62,286 bases of DNA from Candidatus Omnitrophota bacterium (GCA_016206925.1 JACQQS010000018.1:1-62286), one strand, 5' to 3'. Positions 51,981-61,582 are shown, numbered from the stretch's first letter. Program-made: numbers and translations. Notes: generated by a model not told the origin, from the sequence alone.

Positions 51981-52601
51981 ATGCCCATCGATCAGAAAAT
52001 CCAGTCGTACGTTGAAGATTTTGTGCGCCAGAATAAGGCTGCGGCAGCCGTCGAGAAGCATTTGTCCGTTGCGGGTGTCGGCCTGAGACCCGTTGCCGAT
52101 CACATTACATTTCGAACGCTTGATGTGGAAAAGCGCGCGAAGGAGTTTACGGCCGAAGGCTTTTCATGGGATAAGGCGCTTGGAAATAACGGGATCATCG
52201 AATACAACGATTGGTGGGCCAAAGTGTACAGGCGCGCGGGTTTTCCGGCCATATTTATTGATCAGGCGTACGATGGAAAGCGCGGCGAGTCCAGTTTGAT
52301 TCCGGGCTGGGTGAAGCAATTCGGCGATCAAACGCTTCATCATGTCGCCATTGCCGTTGAGGACATCGAAAAATCCATCGCTGCGTTAAAGAAACTCGGC
52401 ATAGAATGTGCCGGTGAGATCGTCGGCGCGCGCGGGAGCGATCTCCGGCAAATCTTTACAAAGGCCGAGGTGAAAAACGGCCAGGCCTTTTCCGTGGTTG
52501 AGCTTACCGAACGTCACAACGGCTACGCAGGATTTCTTCCACCCCAGGCCGACGGACTTATGAAATCTTCCGTCGAGAAAGCCTACAAGAGCAGTAAGTG
52601 A
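51981..52601 (+). CDS. VOC-fold protein resembling the DUF1338 2-oxoadipate dioxygenase (HglS) family
   Basis: This 206-residue protein has two vicinal-oxygen-chelate halves. 'VADHITFRTL' gives His41 and Arg45 in the HxxxR spacing of HglS, 'LHHVAIAVEDIEKSIAALK' gives His120/His121, and 'SVVELTERHNGY' gives Glu174, together a plausible 2-His-1-Glu iron site. HglS of Pseudomonas is more than twice as long, so this is at best a compact relative. Its stop overlaps a FAD-linked 2-hydroxyacid dehydrogenase, which fits a step that produces D-2-hydroxyglutarate. A glyoxalase-type enzyme is the alternative. Confidence 0.65.
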   Translation: MPIDQKIQSYVEDFVRQNKAAAAVEKHLSVAGVGLRPVADHITFRTLDVEKRAKEFTAEGFSWDKALGNNGIIEYNDWWAKVYRRAGFPAIFIDQAYDGKRGESSLIPGWVKQFGDQTLHHVAIAVEDIEKSIAALKKLGIECAGEIVGARGSDLRQIFTKAEVKNGQAFSVVELTERHNGYAGFLPPQADGLMKSSVEKAYKSSK

Positions 52602-54088
52602 CCTTCCTCGAAAAAAACGATCCTGAAACTTTCCAGAATTACCTCAAAGACGCTTCCAATTATTCTGGCAAAGCGGAAAAAGTTTTCCTACCACAAACGC
52701 AAGATGACGTCATGGCCATCGTGAAGATGGCCTCTAAAGAACGCAAGCCTCTTACGGTCTCCGGCAATCGAACGGGGCTTGCCGGCGGCGCCATTCCGCA
52801 AAAGGGCTGGATCATTTCGCCGGAACGCATGAATCAAATGGGTAGCGTGAAAGTTCTCGGGAAAGATAAAGCCGAGATCACCGTCGGAAGCGGTGTTCTA
52901 TTGAGTGAATTGTTCAGGGAAACGGAGAAATCCGGCTGGCTTTATCCGCCCGATCCTACGGAGCGAAATGCCGCTGTGGGCGGAACGATTTCAACCAATG
53001 CGTCCGGCGCGCGTTATTACAAATACGGGGCTACGCGGCATTATGTGAAAAGTTTGAACATGATTTTGGCGGCGGGGGATGCCCTTGAGCTAAAGCGGGG
53101 AAATTGCCGCGCGCGGGAGGATGGGTCATTTTCCATCCCTTTAAAAAGCGGTTCTGCGCTCAAGGGCAAACTGCCGGGCTACGTGATGCCGAATGTGAAA
53201 AATGCCGCCGGATATTTTGTGGAGCGGGAGATGGATTTGATTGATCTTTTGATCGGCTCGGAGGGAACGCTCGGTATCGTTACGCAGGCAACGCTGCGCC
53301 TCATCCGCCCGCCCGAGAAAGTTTTTGCCGGTATCGCGTTCTTTAAGGATGAAGAGGCGGCTTGGTCCATCGTGGTCCGGCAGACACTGGAGGCTGAGGA
53401 TCAACGGCTGCTGTTTGACGTGCGCGCGCTTGAATATTTCGATGAGGCTTCTTTAAATTTCTTAAAGCCGGAATATTCCAACATTCCGCGATCTGCCAAA
53501 GCCGCGATTTGGTACGAAATCGAGACCGACAGAAAACGGGAAGAGAAGGCGCTTGAAGTGTGGGGCGGGCAGCTTGAGATTTCTTCAGCGCTCGAGGAAT
53601 CTTGGTTCGGGGAAACGGCCAAAGAACAGATGGTGTTTCGGGAATTCCGTCACGCCCTTCCGGTTGCGGTGAACGAAAAGGTAACGAAAAACGGATTTCG
53701 AAAAGTGGCCACGGACTTCGCCGTTCCGCTCCAGGCGCTTCCGAACATAATGAAAACCTACGCCGATTTATCCGTAAGACACAAAATTCCCTACGCGGTC
53801 TTCGGGCATATTGGGAACGGGCATCTGCACTGGAACTTGCTTCCGGAAAACCAATCGGATTTTGAGATTTCTTGGGAGCTGGTGAAAGAAGCCGCGCGCG
53901 AGGCGATCGAGTTCGGCGGGACGATTTCCGCGGAGCACGGCATCGGCAAAATGAAAATTCCGTTTCTGCGGATGCTTTACGGCGATCAGGGGCTTTCCGA
54001 AATGGCCGAAGTCAAGAAAGTGTTTGACCCGGCCGGCATTTTGGGCCGCGGAAATATTTTTCCGGAAGAACTGCTCCCGATGCTGTGA
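52598..54088 (+). CDS. FAD-linked D-2-hydroxyacid dehydrogenase (GlcD/D2HGDH type)
   Basis: This 496-residue flavoprotein has a PCMH FAD-binding domain ('PLTVSGNRTGLAGGAIP', 'GTISTNASGARYYKYGATR') and a C-terminal domain with 'FGHIGNGHLHWNL' and 'TISAEHGIGKMK', the metal- and substrate-binding motifs of D-lactate, glycolate and D-2-hydroxyglutarate dehydrogenases. The substrate is uncertain; the coupled DUF1338-like gene makes D-2-hydroxyglutarate attractive. Electrons could go to ETF and then to the ETF:quinone oxidoreductase encoded at 58753. Confidence 0.88.
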   Translation: MTFLEKNDPETFQNYLKDASNYSGKAEKVFLPQTQDDVMAIVKMASKERKPLTVSGNRTGLAGGAIPQKGWIISPERMNQMGSVKVLGKDKAEITVGSGVLLSELFRETEKSGWLYPPDPTERNAAVGGTISTNASGARYYKYGATRHYVKSLNMILAAGDALELKRGNCRAREDGSFSIPLKSGSALKGKLPGYVMPNVKNAAGYFVEREMDLIDLLIGSEGTLGIVTQATLRLIRPPEKVFAGIAFFKDEEAAWSIVVRQTLEAEDQRLLFDVRALEYFDEASLNFLKPEYSNIPRSAKAAIWYEIETDRKREEKALEVWGGQLEISSALEESWFGETAKEQMVFREFRHALPVAVNEKVTKNGFRKVATDFAVPLQALPNIMKTYADLSVRHKIPYAVFGHIGNGHLHWNLLPENQSDFEISWELVKEAAREAIEFGGTISAEHGIGKMKIPFLRMLYGDQGLSEMAEVKKVFDPAGILGRGNIFPEELLPML

Positions 54089-54104
54089 GATGACGTAGAG
54101 TAGA

Positions 54105-55157
54105 TTACGTTACCACAGCTTTTGATCCATCGATTGTGAATTGCTTATCTGGATCTAGGTGCTCCGTTTTTAAATAGCCGAGCGCGAGCACCGCGCCTTT
54201 TTCCGGATCCAACTCCGCGCTTGTGATATGCCCGACTTGCGCGTTTCCGAAAATAATTTCGGAATTGGGTTTCGGTGCAATAGCCGTATCGATGGTGAGC
54301 CGGGTAAGTTTTCGTTTAAGCTGCCCGCGGCTTTTGATGCGCGCGACAATTTCTTGCCCCGTGTAACAGCCTTTGTTGTAGCTGACGGCTTTCTCGAGTC
54401 CCGTCTCCGGCAAAAGATAACTCTCGTCCATGTCCATTCCGTACCAGGGAATTCCTTTTTCGATACGCAGAAGATTCAATGTTTTCATGCCTGCCCATTC
54501 GATCCGGCCGCCTTCGGCATCCAATTTTTCAAGAAAAGCGGCCAAGTGCTCCTTGGCCAGAAAAGTGCTGAAACCGCTTTCGCCATACACGGACCAGCTT
54601 CTCGAAAAGATCGTTAACAGAATCCCGCCCAGTTCAATTTCAAAATGGGTTTCATTTTTCGGGGGTGACACAATTCCAATTTGTTCGAGCACTTTACGAG
54701 CTCCGGCCCCTTCGATTCCGAGGCTCGCCCATTCGCCGCTCCGGTCGGTGATTTTTACGTCTTCGACAAAAACGAATTTGTCGATGTAATTTTTTAACTT
54801 CTCCTCCAGGTCGGCCTGCGTTTCCAGCCAGAGGCTTTTTTCTTTTCTCAGAACATACGCCGCCGCAAGGACCTTAGCCTGTGCGTTTAGAAATCCTGTT
54901 TGCACACTTTGCCCAACGCGCAGATTTTTAATGTCGTTAGAGGAAATTCGATCGATTAGAGAGACGGCGTCGGCCCCGGCGACTTCAATAATGCTTCGGA
55001 ACGATTGATCGAACCACGCGGATTCACGGCGTGCCGCAGTTACTTCCGAAGGGAAATCTTTAAACGTGTGCGGCAAATTTACGCCGAACCACTCTTTAAA
55101 TTCCGCGCCGCGTTTTTCGGCGAGTTCCTGGATATTGGATGAACGAGGCATGGCCAC
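54105..55157 (-). CDS. ygfZ: Folate-binding protein YgfZ (GcvT-like)
   Basis: This 350-residue protein has the GcvT fold and the YgfZ signature 'KGCYTGQEIVARI', in which Cys is the conserved residue that separates YgfZ from glycine cleavage T-protein. It uses tetrahydrofolate to support assembly or repair of Fe-S enzymes. GTG 55157 or ATG 55151 may start it; no clear ribosome site favours one. It converges with the FAD dehydrogenase and diverges from queG, itself an Fe-S enzyme. Confidence 0.92.
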   Translation of the reverse strand: MAMPRSSNIQELAEKRGAEFKEWFGVNLPHTFKDFPSEVTAARRESAWFDQSFRSIIEVAGADAVSLIDRISSNDIKNLRVGQSVQTGFLNAQAKVLAAAYVLRKEKSLWLETQADLEEKLKNYIDKFVFVEDVKITDRSGEWASLGIEGAGARKVLEQIGIVSPPKNETHFEIELGGILLTIFSRSWSVYGESGFSTFLAKEHLAAFLEKLDAEGGRIEWAGMKTLNLLRIEKGIPWYGMDMDESYLLPETGLEKAVSYNKGCYTGQEIVARIKSRGQLKRKLTRLTIDTAIAPKPNSEIIFGNAQVGHITSAELDPEKGAVLALGYLKTEHLDPDKQFTIDGSKAVVT

Positions 55158-55170
55158 ATTTTACGAGTAG

Positions 55171-55199
55171 TTGAGGTCGAGGTCTAGACAATGTAGAAT
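55171..55199 (+). promoter_or_regulatory. Sigma-70-type promoter for queG
   Basis: TTGAGG (55171-55176), a 17-base spacer and TAGAAT (55194-55199) form a good -35/-10 pair about 45 bases before the queG start, in the short gap after the divergent ygfZ. Confidence 0.6.
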
Positions 55200-55244
55200 A
55201 CGCCCTTACTTACCCGTAATCGCAGTGTTGGCTGGGCCCGCGCA

Positions 55245-56333
55245 ATGAACCGAAAAGAAATTTCCCGTCAGATAAAAGATTTGGCCCTTTCCTCCGGTTT
55301 TGATGCGGTGGGGATATGTTCGGCCGATCCGCTCGAAGAGGAGCGCTCGAGGTTATTGGATTGGCTGAATCGGGGTTTTGCAGGTTCCATGTCGTATCTG
55401 AAACGCGATACGGAGAAGCGTCTGGATCCCCGGCAAATATTGCCGTCCGCCAAAAGTGTAATTGTGCTGGCGCTCAATTATTTTTCTGATTTGGACAAGC
55501 AGGAAGAGAAAGAGCGCTTCGGCCGGGTGGCCAAGTACGCCCGCGGGCGGGATTACCATAAAATACTCGAGCGAAGACTTCAAACCTTCGCAGAAAAGCT
55601 CCGAAGCAGGATTTCAATTCCTTTTCAAACAAAATATTACGTGGACACCGGACCGGTCATGGAAAGGCCATTGGCCAAGCGCGCCGGCATCGGTTTTACC
55701 GGCAAGCATACGCTGACCATAACGCGGCAATTCGGCTCATGGATTTTTCTTTCCGAGATCATTACGGATCTGGATTTGGAACCGGACAAACCAAACCGGC
55801 GGGATTGCGGAAGCTGTACGAAATGCGTGGAGGCTTGTCCCACGGGGGCAATATTCAATGATTACAGGCTTGACGCCACGAAATGCATTTCTTATCTGAC
55901 TATTGAGAATCGCGGACCCATCGATCCCGGATTGCGTGAGAAGATCGGAGGCTGGATTTTCGGCTGCGATATTTGTCAGGACATCTGTCCGCTTAATCAT
56001 CACGCCAAACCCGCAAACGAGGGCGATTTTATTCAAGCGAACGGAACTTTGAACGAAGCCGGCCCGTGGCTTGATCTGAATGATTTACTGAGTATTCGCA
56101 GTGATGATGAGTTTTACGCGAGATTCGCGGGCACTCCGCTCACACGGCCAAAGCGCGAGGGACTTTTGAGAAACGCCGCGATTGCGGCTGGAAACTCGGG
56201 TTCGAAAGAGTGGATACCGGCTTTGGAATCGGCCAGAGCAAATGATGTTTCGGAAATGGTAAGAGAGAGCGCCGCTTGGGCGCTCGAGAAACTTGCGGAC
56301 ACGGCTGGAAAGCACGGACATGTACTCGGATAA
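55245..56333 (+). CDS. queG: Epoxyqueuosine reductase
   Basis: This 362-residue enzyme makes queuosine in tRNA by reducing epoxyqueuosine with cobalamin and two 4Fe-4S clusters. The cluster motifs 'CGSCTKCVEACP' and 'CDICQDICP' are complete, 'SVIVLALNYF' and 'YVDTGPVMERPLAKRAGIGFTGKHT' match QueG, and the C-terminus has a HEAT-like repeat segment. ATG 55245 follows its own promoter. The end overlaps polX by 14 bases when ATG 56320 is used. Confidence 0.94.
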   Translation: MNRKEISRQIKDLALSSGFDAVGICSADPLEEERSRLLDWLNRGFAGSMSYLKRDTEKRLDPRQILPSAKSVIVLALNYFSDLDKQEEKERFGRVAKYARGRDYHKILERRLQTFAEKLRSRISIPFQTKYYVDTGPVMERPLAKRAGIGFTGKHTLTITRQFGSWIFLSEIITDLDLEPDKPNRRDCGSCTKCVEACPTGAIFNDYRLDATKCISYLTIENRGPIDPGLREKIGGWIFGCDICQDICPLNHHAKPANEGDFIQANGTLNEAGPWLDLNDLLSIRSDDEFYARFAGTPLTRPKREGLLRNAAIAAGNSGSKEWIPALESARANDVSEMVRESAAWALEKLADTAGKHGHVLG

Positions 56334-58044
56334 AAAGGAAATTATCGCTCTGCTTGAAGAAATTGCGCTTCTCCTCGAATTGGAAGACGCCAACCCTTTC
56401 CGCATTCGTGCCTACCACAATGCCGCGCGGGCGCTGGAAGGCAACATGGATGATTTGGAGCAGCTCATCAAAAGTGAATCGTTGACCGACATTCCCGGCA
56501 TCGGCAAAGGCATTGCCGGCCTTATTATGGAATATGCTGAAAAAGGCACCGTTAAAGATCATCGTGATTTGCTGAAAAAAACGCCGCCGGGACTTTTGGA
56601 GATGGTGAAAATTCCCGGCCTCGGCCCCAAACGCGTAAAGATGATCTACAGGCGTTTAGATGTAAAGTCCGTAGGCGAACTGGAATATGCGTGCAAAGAA
56701 AACCGGCTTGTGGATTTGGAAGGCTTCGGTGAGAAACTCCAGCAGAAAATTCTCGGGGGGATCGCGTTTATTAAAAAACATTCCGAATACCACTTGATTT
56801 CCGTTGCGCTGGATGATGCCCGGCTTATTTATGAAGAAATGTGCAAGTGGCCCGAGGTGAAAAGGGCCAGCCTGGCTGGAAGTTTGCGCCGCCACAAGGA
56901 AGTCATCAGGGATGTGGATATCGTTGTCGGAAGCGACAAGCCTCTCGCGGTCATGAACCGATTCACGAGAATTAAGCTGGCGGCAGAAGTTGTCCAGCAT
57001 GGCGAGACCAAATCCCAGATCCGCCTGCCTTCAGGCATCCGTGTCGATCTGCGTGTTGTGTCGGACAAGGAATTTCCTTACGCGCTCCACCACTTTACAG
57101 GCAGCAAGGAACATAATACAGCCATGCGCACGCGCGCTAAAAAGATGGGAATGAAGATGAACGAATACGGCCTGTTCAAGGGAACGAGATTGATTCCCTG
57201 CCGGGATGAGGAAGAAATCTTTAAAAAACTCGGGCTCGTTTATATTCCTCCGGAAATGCGCGAGGATATGGGTGAGATTCAAGCGGCGGAAAAAGGCGCC
57301 GTTCCGGAATTGGTTAAACTGGAGGATATCCGGGGCGTTTTTCACACGCATTCAGTTTATAGTGACGGCGCAAACACCGTGGAACAGATGGCGCGCGAGG
57401 CGCAGAAAATCGGGTACGAATACATCGGTCTTTCGGACCACAGCCAGTCTGCCCGCTACGCCGGCGGCATGCTCCCGGCCGACGTGAAAAAGCAACATTT
57501 GGAAATTGATGCGCTGAATAAGAAAACCAAGAACTTCAAAATCTTTAAAGGCGTCGAATCGGATATTCTTCCGGACGGCTCTCTTGACTACCCCGTCAAA
57601 GTGCTTGAAAGTTTTGACTTCATCATCGGCTCGGTTCACAGCAACTTCAATTTGACTAAAGAAGCCATGACCAGAAGGATCGTGCGCGCGATTCAGAACA
57701 AGCGCACGACGATGATCGGGCATCTGACCGGGCGATTGCTGCTGGCCCGGGATGGCTATCTTCTGGACGTTCCCGAAGTTATCCGGGCTGCGGCGGGCGA
57801 GGGTGTTGTGATTGAATTAAATGCGAATCCCCACCGGCTTGATCTCGACTGGCGGTATGGGCAGGAGGCGCGGAAGGCCGGCCTCAAGGTTTCCATAAAT
57901 CCCGATGCGCACAGGCTTGACGGTTTGCTTGACGTGCGGTTCGGCGTGGGTATCGCAAGGAAAGCCTGGTTTCAGAGGGAAGATGTGGTTAACGCAAAAT
58001 CGCTTAAGGAAATGGAGAAGTTTCTGGCCATTTGCCGGGAATAA
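56320..58044 (+). CDS. polX: DNA polymerase/3'-5' exonuclease PolX
   Basis: ATG 56320 gives the usual PolX start 'MYSDKKEIIALLEEIALLLEL'; the frame opens earlier inside queG. The 574-residue product has helix-hairpin-helix DNA-binding motifs ('IPGIGKGIAGLI', 'IPGLGPKRVKMIY'), a pol beta palm ('SLRRHKEVIRDVDIVVGSD') and a C-terminal PHP exonuclease ('FHTHSVYSDGANTVEQM', 'IGLSDHSQSARYAGGM', 'NPDAHRLDGL'). It fills gaps in base excision repair and sits next to endonuclease III of the same pathway. Confidence 0.94.
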   Translation: MYSDKKEIIALLEEIALLLELEDANPFRIRAYHNAARALEGNMDDLEQLIKSESLTDIPGIGKGIAGLIMEYAEKGTVKDHRDLLKKTPPGLLEMVKIPGLGPKRVKMIYRRLDVKSVGELEYACKENRLVDLEGFGEKLQQKILGGIAFIKKHSEYHLISVALDDARLIYEEMCKWPEVKRASLAGSLRRHKEVIRDVDIVVGSDKPLAVMNRFTRIKLAAEVVQHGETKSQIRLPSGIRVDLRVVSDKEFPYALHHFTGSKEHNTAMRTRAKKMGMKMNEYGLFKGTRLIPCRDEEEIFKKLGLVYIPPEMREDMGEIQAAEKGAVPELVKLEDIRGVFHTHSVYSDGANTVEQMAREAQKIGYEYIGLSDHSQSARYAGGMLPADVKKQHLEIDALNKKTKNFKIFKGVESDILPDGSLDYPVKVLESFDFIIGSVHSNFNLTKEAMTRRIVRAIQNKRTTMIGHLTGRLLLARDGYLLDVPEVIRAAAGEGVVIELNANPHRLDLDWRYGQEARKAGLKVSINPDAHRLDGLLDVRFGVGIARKAWFQREDVVNAKSLKEMEKFLAICRE

Positions 58045-58048
58045 TACA

Positions 58049-58696
58049 ATGGCGCGTGAACCCAAAGAAGCATTAAAGAAAAGGACGCTGAAAATCATCC
58101 GGCTGCTGAAGAAAGCCTATCCGGACGCAAAATGCGCGCTGGCTCACCGCAGTCCGCTCGAATTGCTTGTCGCAACGATTCTTTCCGCGCAGTGCACCGA
58201 CAAGCGCGTCAATCTGGTTACGAAAGACCTGTTCAGGAAATATCGCAGTGCCGATGATTACGCGAATGCATCTCGAGCGGAGTTTGAGCAGGATATCCGT
58301 TCGACGGGGTTTTACCGCAACAAAGCCAAAAACATCATTGCTTGCTGCAAGGCGATCGTCAGCGAACACGGCGGAAAAATCCCGGAAACATTGGAGGAAT
58401 TGGTGAAGCTAAGCGGCATCGGAAGAAAAACGGCCAATGTGGTCTTGGGCAATGCGTTTAACACCCCCGGACTTGTTGTCGATACACATGTCAGGAGGAT
58501 TTCGCGAAAGCTAAAGCTTACCGGCAAGGCCGATCCCGTGAAAATCGAATTCGATTTAATGCCGATCGTACCCAAAGAAGAATGGACGCAATTTTCGCAT
58601 TTACTGATTCATCACGGGCGTGCTTGCTGCGTAGCCAGGCGGCCGAAATGTTCCGAGTGCCCGGTTGAAGAGTTGTGTCCCTCAAGTGCTGCATAA
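58049..58696 (+). CDS. nth: Endonuclease III
   Basis: This 215-residue glycosylase/AP lyase has the helix-hairpin-helix 'LSGIGRKTANVVL' with the catalytic Lys, 'VVDTHVRRIS' with the catalytic Asp, and a 4Fe-4S loop C-x6-C-x2-C-x5-C near the C-terminus. It removes oxidised pyrimidines. ATG 58049 lies 4 bases after polX. Confidence 0.95.
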   Translation: MAREPKEALKKRTLKIIRLLKKAYPDAKCALAHRSPLELLVATILSAQCTDKRVNLVTKDLFRKYRSADDYANASRAEFEQDIRSTGFYRNKAKNIIACCKAIVSEHGGKIPETLEELVKLSGIGRKTANVVLGNAFNTPGLVVDTHVRRISRKLKLTGKADPVKIEFDLMPIVPKEEWTQFSHLLIHHGRACCVARRPKCSECPVEELCPSSAA

Positions 58697-58704
58697 GCGC
58701 GAAG

Positions 58705-58732
58705 CGACAGACGAGGGACGAGAGACGAGAGG
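58705..58732. repeat. Short tandem GACGAG heptamer repeat
   Basis: Between nth and the next gene, GACGAG recurs three times at 7-base spacing (GACGAGGGACGAGAGACGAG). It has no gene and no clear signal apart from the repeat; the ribosome site AGGAG of the next gene follows. Confidence 0.6.
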
Positions 58733-58752
58733 CGCAGGAGTTTTGAACAAAT

Positions 58753-60402
58753 ATGGTGAATGAAGAGACGCTTGAAGCCGATGTGCTTTACGTGGGCGCG
58801 GGCCCCGCGACGCTGGCATCTGCCATTCGGCTTTCAAAGTTGGCGAAATCGGCCGGCCGTACGCTGAACATCGCCCTGATCGAAAAAGCAAAATCGGCCG
58901 GCGTACACCAGCTTTCCGGGGCCGTTATGGATCCCAGCTCGTTCCGGGATGTTTTAAGTGATTTGGGGGTTGAAGATCCCAACCTGGGCACGCGTGTCGG
59001 GGACGATCATTTTTATTTTCTGAGCTCCACACAGGCATTCAAACTGCCGTTTACTCCACCCTCGCTTCGGAATCACGGAAATTACATCATTTCTTTAAGC
59101 GAACTTACAGCCTGGCTCGCCCAAAAAGCCGAACAGCAAGGCATTGATATTTTTTTTGGATTTCCCGGGCAGGAAATTCTTTTTGAAGGCGATCGTGTTG
59201 CCGGGGTGAAAACCGGCAACAAGGGTATCGGCAGGGACGGGAACCGGAAATCCAATTATGAGCCGGGCGTAAAAATCAGGGCGAAGGTAACCGTTTTTGG
59301 CGAAGGGGTGAGGGGTTCTCTTACAAAAGTATTGGTTTCACGCCTGGGTTTGGATGAAGGCCGGCGAGCGCAGGTTTATGCGACGGGGTTAAAGGAAATT
59401 TGGAAAGTTCTGCCGGAAAAGCATACGCTTGGCTGCGTTATGCACACGATGGGTTTTCCGCTGGGCAGTTCGACATTTGGCGGCGGATTTATTTACCACG
59501 CGAAAAATGGACTTGTTTATTTGGGATTGGTGGTCGGCCTTGATTATGAAGATCCCACATTGGATTTGCACGGAACGTTTTCCAGATTTAAACAGCACCC
59601 CATCGTTCGCCATCTGCTTGAAGGCGGCGAGATGATTCGCTACGGCGCCAAAGCCATTCCGGAAGGCGGCTACTATTCCATGCCCAGGTACTGGGGGGAT
59701 GGTTTTGTCATCGTTGGTGACGGCGCTTCATTCCTAAATTCCTGCCGGCTGAAAGGAATTCATTTGGCCATGAAGTCGGGACAGCTTGCGGCCGAGGCCA
59801 TTTTTAATGCGATTGAGAAAAATGATTGCTCCCAAACCATGCTCTCGAGGTACCGTGATTTAGTCGAGGGCGGTTCGGTCAAACATGAGCTCTGGGGCGT
59901 TAGAAATTTCCATCAGGGATTTCAATCAGGGCTCTGGGGCGGGCTTATTCAGTTCAGCTTGCAGATCTTATCGGGCGGACGGGGGCTCTTTGAGAATCCC
60001 AAGATTGTCGAAGATCACCTGCATCTGGGTAAAGTTCAGGACGATATAAAAGGACGCTGGCAGCATGAAAAAATTGTTTTCGATGATAAAATAACGTTTA
60101 CGAAAACAACGGATGTTTTCCGGTCGGGCACGATTCACCACGAAGACCAGCCCGTTCATTTGCACGTCAGCGATACGGAGATTTGCAGGACAAAATGCGC
60201 GCAGGAATTCGGAAATCCATGCGAACGCTTCTGTCCCGCCAATGTTTACGAAATGGTCGAAAAAGAGCCCGGCCGCAGGGAATTGCAGATTAATGCGAGC
60301 AACTGTGTTCATTGTAAAACATGTGACATCAAAGATCCGTACGGCATCATTACCTGGGTCACGCCGGAAGGTGGGGGCGGCCCGGATTATACCGGCATGT
60401 AA
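58753..60402 (+). CDS. Electron transfer flavoprotein:quinone oxidoreductase
   Basis: This 549-residue inner-membrane-associated flavoprotein passes electrons from ETF to quinone. It has the FAD motif 'DVLYVGAGPATLASAIRLS', 'GAVMDP', the substrate domain 'GGGFIYHAKNGLVYLGLVVGLDY', and a C-terminal ferredoxin domain with four cluster Cys ('NCVHCKTCDIKDPYGIITWV' and the Cys of 'CERFCPANVYE'). It shares length and order with ETF-QO of proteobacteria. No etfA/etfB genes are in the window. Confidence 0.93.
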   Translation: MVNEETLEADVLYVGAGPATLASAIRLSKLAKSAGRTLNIALIEKAKSAGVHQLSGAVMDPSSFRDVLSDLGVEDPNLGTRVGDDHFYFLSSTQAFKLPFTPPSLRNHGNYIISLSELTAWLAQKAEQQGIDIFFGFPGQEILFEGDRVAGVKTGNKGIGRDGNRKSNYEPGVKIRAKVTVFGEGVRGSLTKVLVSRLGLDEGRRAQVYATGLKEIWKVLPEKHTLGCVMHTMGFPLGSSTFGGGFIYHAKNGLVYLGLVVGLDYEDPTLDLHGTFSRFKQHPIVRHLLEGGEMIRYGAKAIPEGGYYSMPRYWGDGFVIVGDGASFLNSCRLKGIHLAMKSGQLAAEAIFNAIEKNDCSQTMLSRYRDLVEGGSVKHELWGVRNFHQGFQSGLWGGLIQFSLQILSGGRGLFENPKIVEDHLHLGKVQDDIKGRWQHEKIVFDDKITFTKTTDVFRSGTIHHEDQPVHLHVSDTEICRTKCAQEFGNPCERFCPANVYEMVEKEPGRRELQINASNCVHCKTCDIKDPYGIITWVTPEGGGGPDYTGM

Positions 60403-60431
60403 ATGGGGAATTTTATTTTTGGAAAAGGGAT

Positions 60432-61499
60432 ATGATCAGTGAAAGCAGGAAAAAAGTAAGTATGGCCACCATATTCATTTATTACGTCATGGGTTTTTCC
60501 GCATTTTTGGCGGTGACGTACCTTTGCATTCAGCTCGGATGGCTGTTCGAATCGGAAGGCAGAGTTAATTGGGGCGGGCTGGCCGGGCTCTCGGTATTTT
60601 TGGTTTCCGTTTTTGTGTTTATTTCATTTGTTTGCTCGCTCCAGCTTAGCGGGTGGACGCCGCCTCACAGGCAGGCCGGAAAGGGCGCGGATGCCGAAAA
60701 ACGCTTTCAGAAGATCAAGGACTTGAACGTTGCTGAATCCGTAAAGAAGGCGAAACAGCTATTGACAGACAGCGGAGAACGGATTGAAGAAGCCGCGGAG
60801 TCGGTGTGGGAAGATGAGGTCCATATTGGATTTTTTCTCGCACCGTCACAGGGCGCTACCGCGGTTCATATGCTGATCCAGGATATCTCCGAAGAAGGCT
60901 TTCTGAATCGATTGAATCCTTTGAATCTGGTCAATTTTCAAAAGCAAAAAACGGAAGGGGCTGAGAAAGCAGACACTCGGGAGATCGCGCAATTACCGGA
61001 AGAGGAAAAAAAGAGGCTGGCGGATCAGGAGGCGTTTCGTATCCGTATTGAGGCGATTGAAAAAGAATTCAATCAGCATCTTAAAATTCCAAGTACCGTT
61101 TTGCCAGACCAGTTACGGCGAACGGAGGAGGTTTATCTGGCTGTTTCAACGGGGGAAGTGAAGTATCCGTATCTGAGGTTTGAATTTGCGTTTCCACGAA
61201 ACAAAGCACTCACTTTCCTGGAGAAATTTTCAGCGAAAGGTGCCGATCAGAAACTTTCGGTGAGAATTCCGGTTGTTATTGAGTTATTTGGCGAGAATTT
61301 CGACCTGGGCGTTTGCACGCTTAATTTTCCCGACGCGCACGTGGAGCCGACGCTTGAGAAAGCCAAGCAGATGGAGGTTGCGCACCAGCTTAAGATCCGC
61401 ATCATGCCGAACCATAGGCCGGGTCAAATCATAGCCGTCTACGAGAAATTCAAGCCTTCTGAAAAATCCGGCGGGAAGCCGACTCAGCCGGCGGCATAA
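60432..61499 (+). CDS. Membrane protein with two N-terminal helices, function unknown
   Basis: This 355-residue protein has two membrane helices (about 12-36 and 48-72), a helical linker rich in Lys/Glu, and a soluble C-terminal part with 'YLRFEFAFPRNKALTFLEKF' and 'IPVVIELFGENFDLGVCTLNFPDAHVEPT'. The latter suggests a beta domain. I recognise no family. It starts 29 bases after the ETF-QO stop and ends 83 bases before tRNA-Arg. Confidence 0.7.
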   Translation: MISESRKKVSMATIFIYYVMGFSAFLAVTYLCIQLGWLFESEGRVNWGGLAGLSVFLVSVFVFISFVCSLQLSGWTPPHRQAGKGADAEKRFQKIKDLNVAESVKKAKQLLTDSGERIEEAAESVWEDEVHIGFFLAPSQGATAVHMLIQDISEEGFLNRLNPLNLVNFQKQKTEGAEKADTREIAQLPEEEKKRLADQEAFRIRIEAIEKEFNQHLKIPSTVLPDQLRRTEEVYLAVSTGEVKYPYLRFEFAFPRNKALTFLEKFSAKGADQKLSVRIPVVIELFGENFDLGVCTLNFPDAHVEPTLEKAKQMEVAHQLKIRIMPNHRPGQIIAVYEKFKPSEKSGGKPTQPAA

Positions 61500-61582
61500 A
61501 TGCGACCGTATCCTGCGCCCGCGCCGCTTCTGGTTAATCGGCACATCCTGTGCCTCGCACTTAAGCGGGACGGCACATCCGT

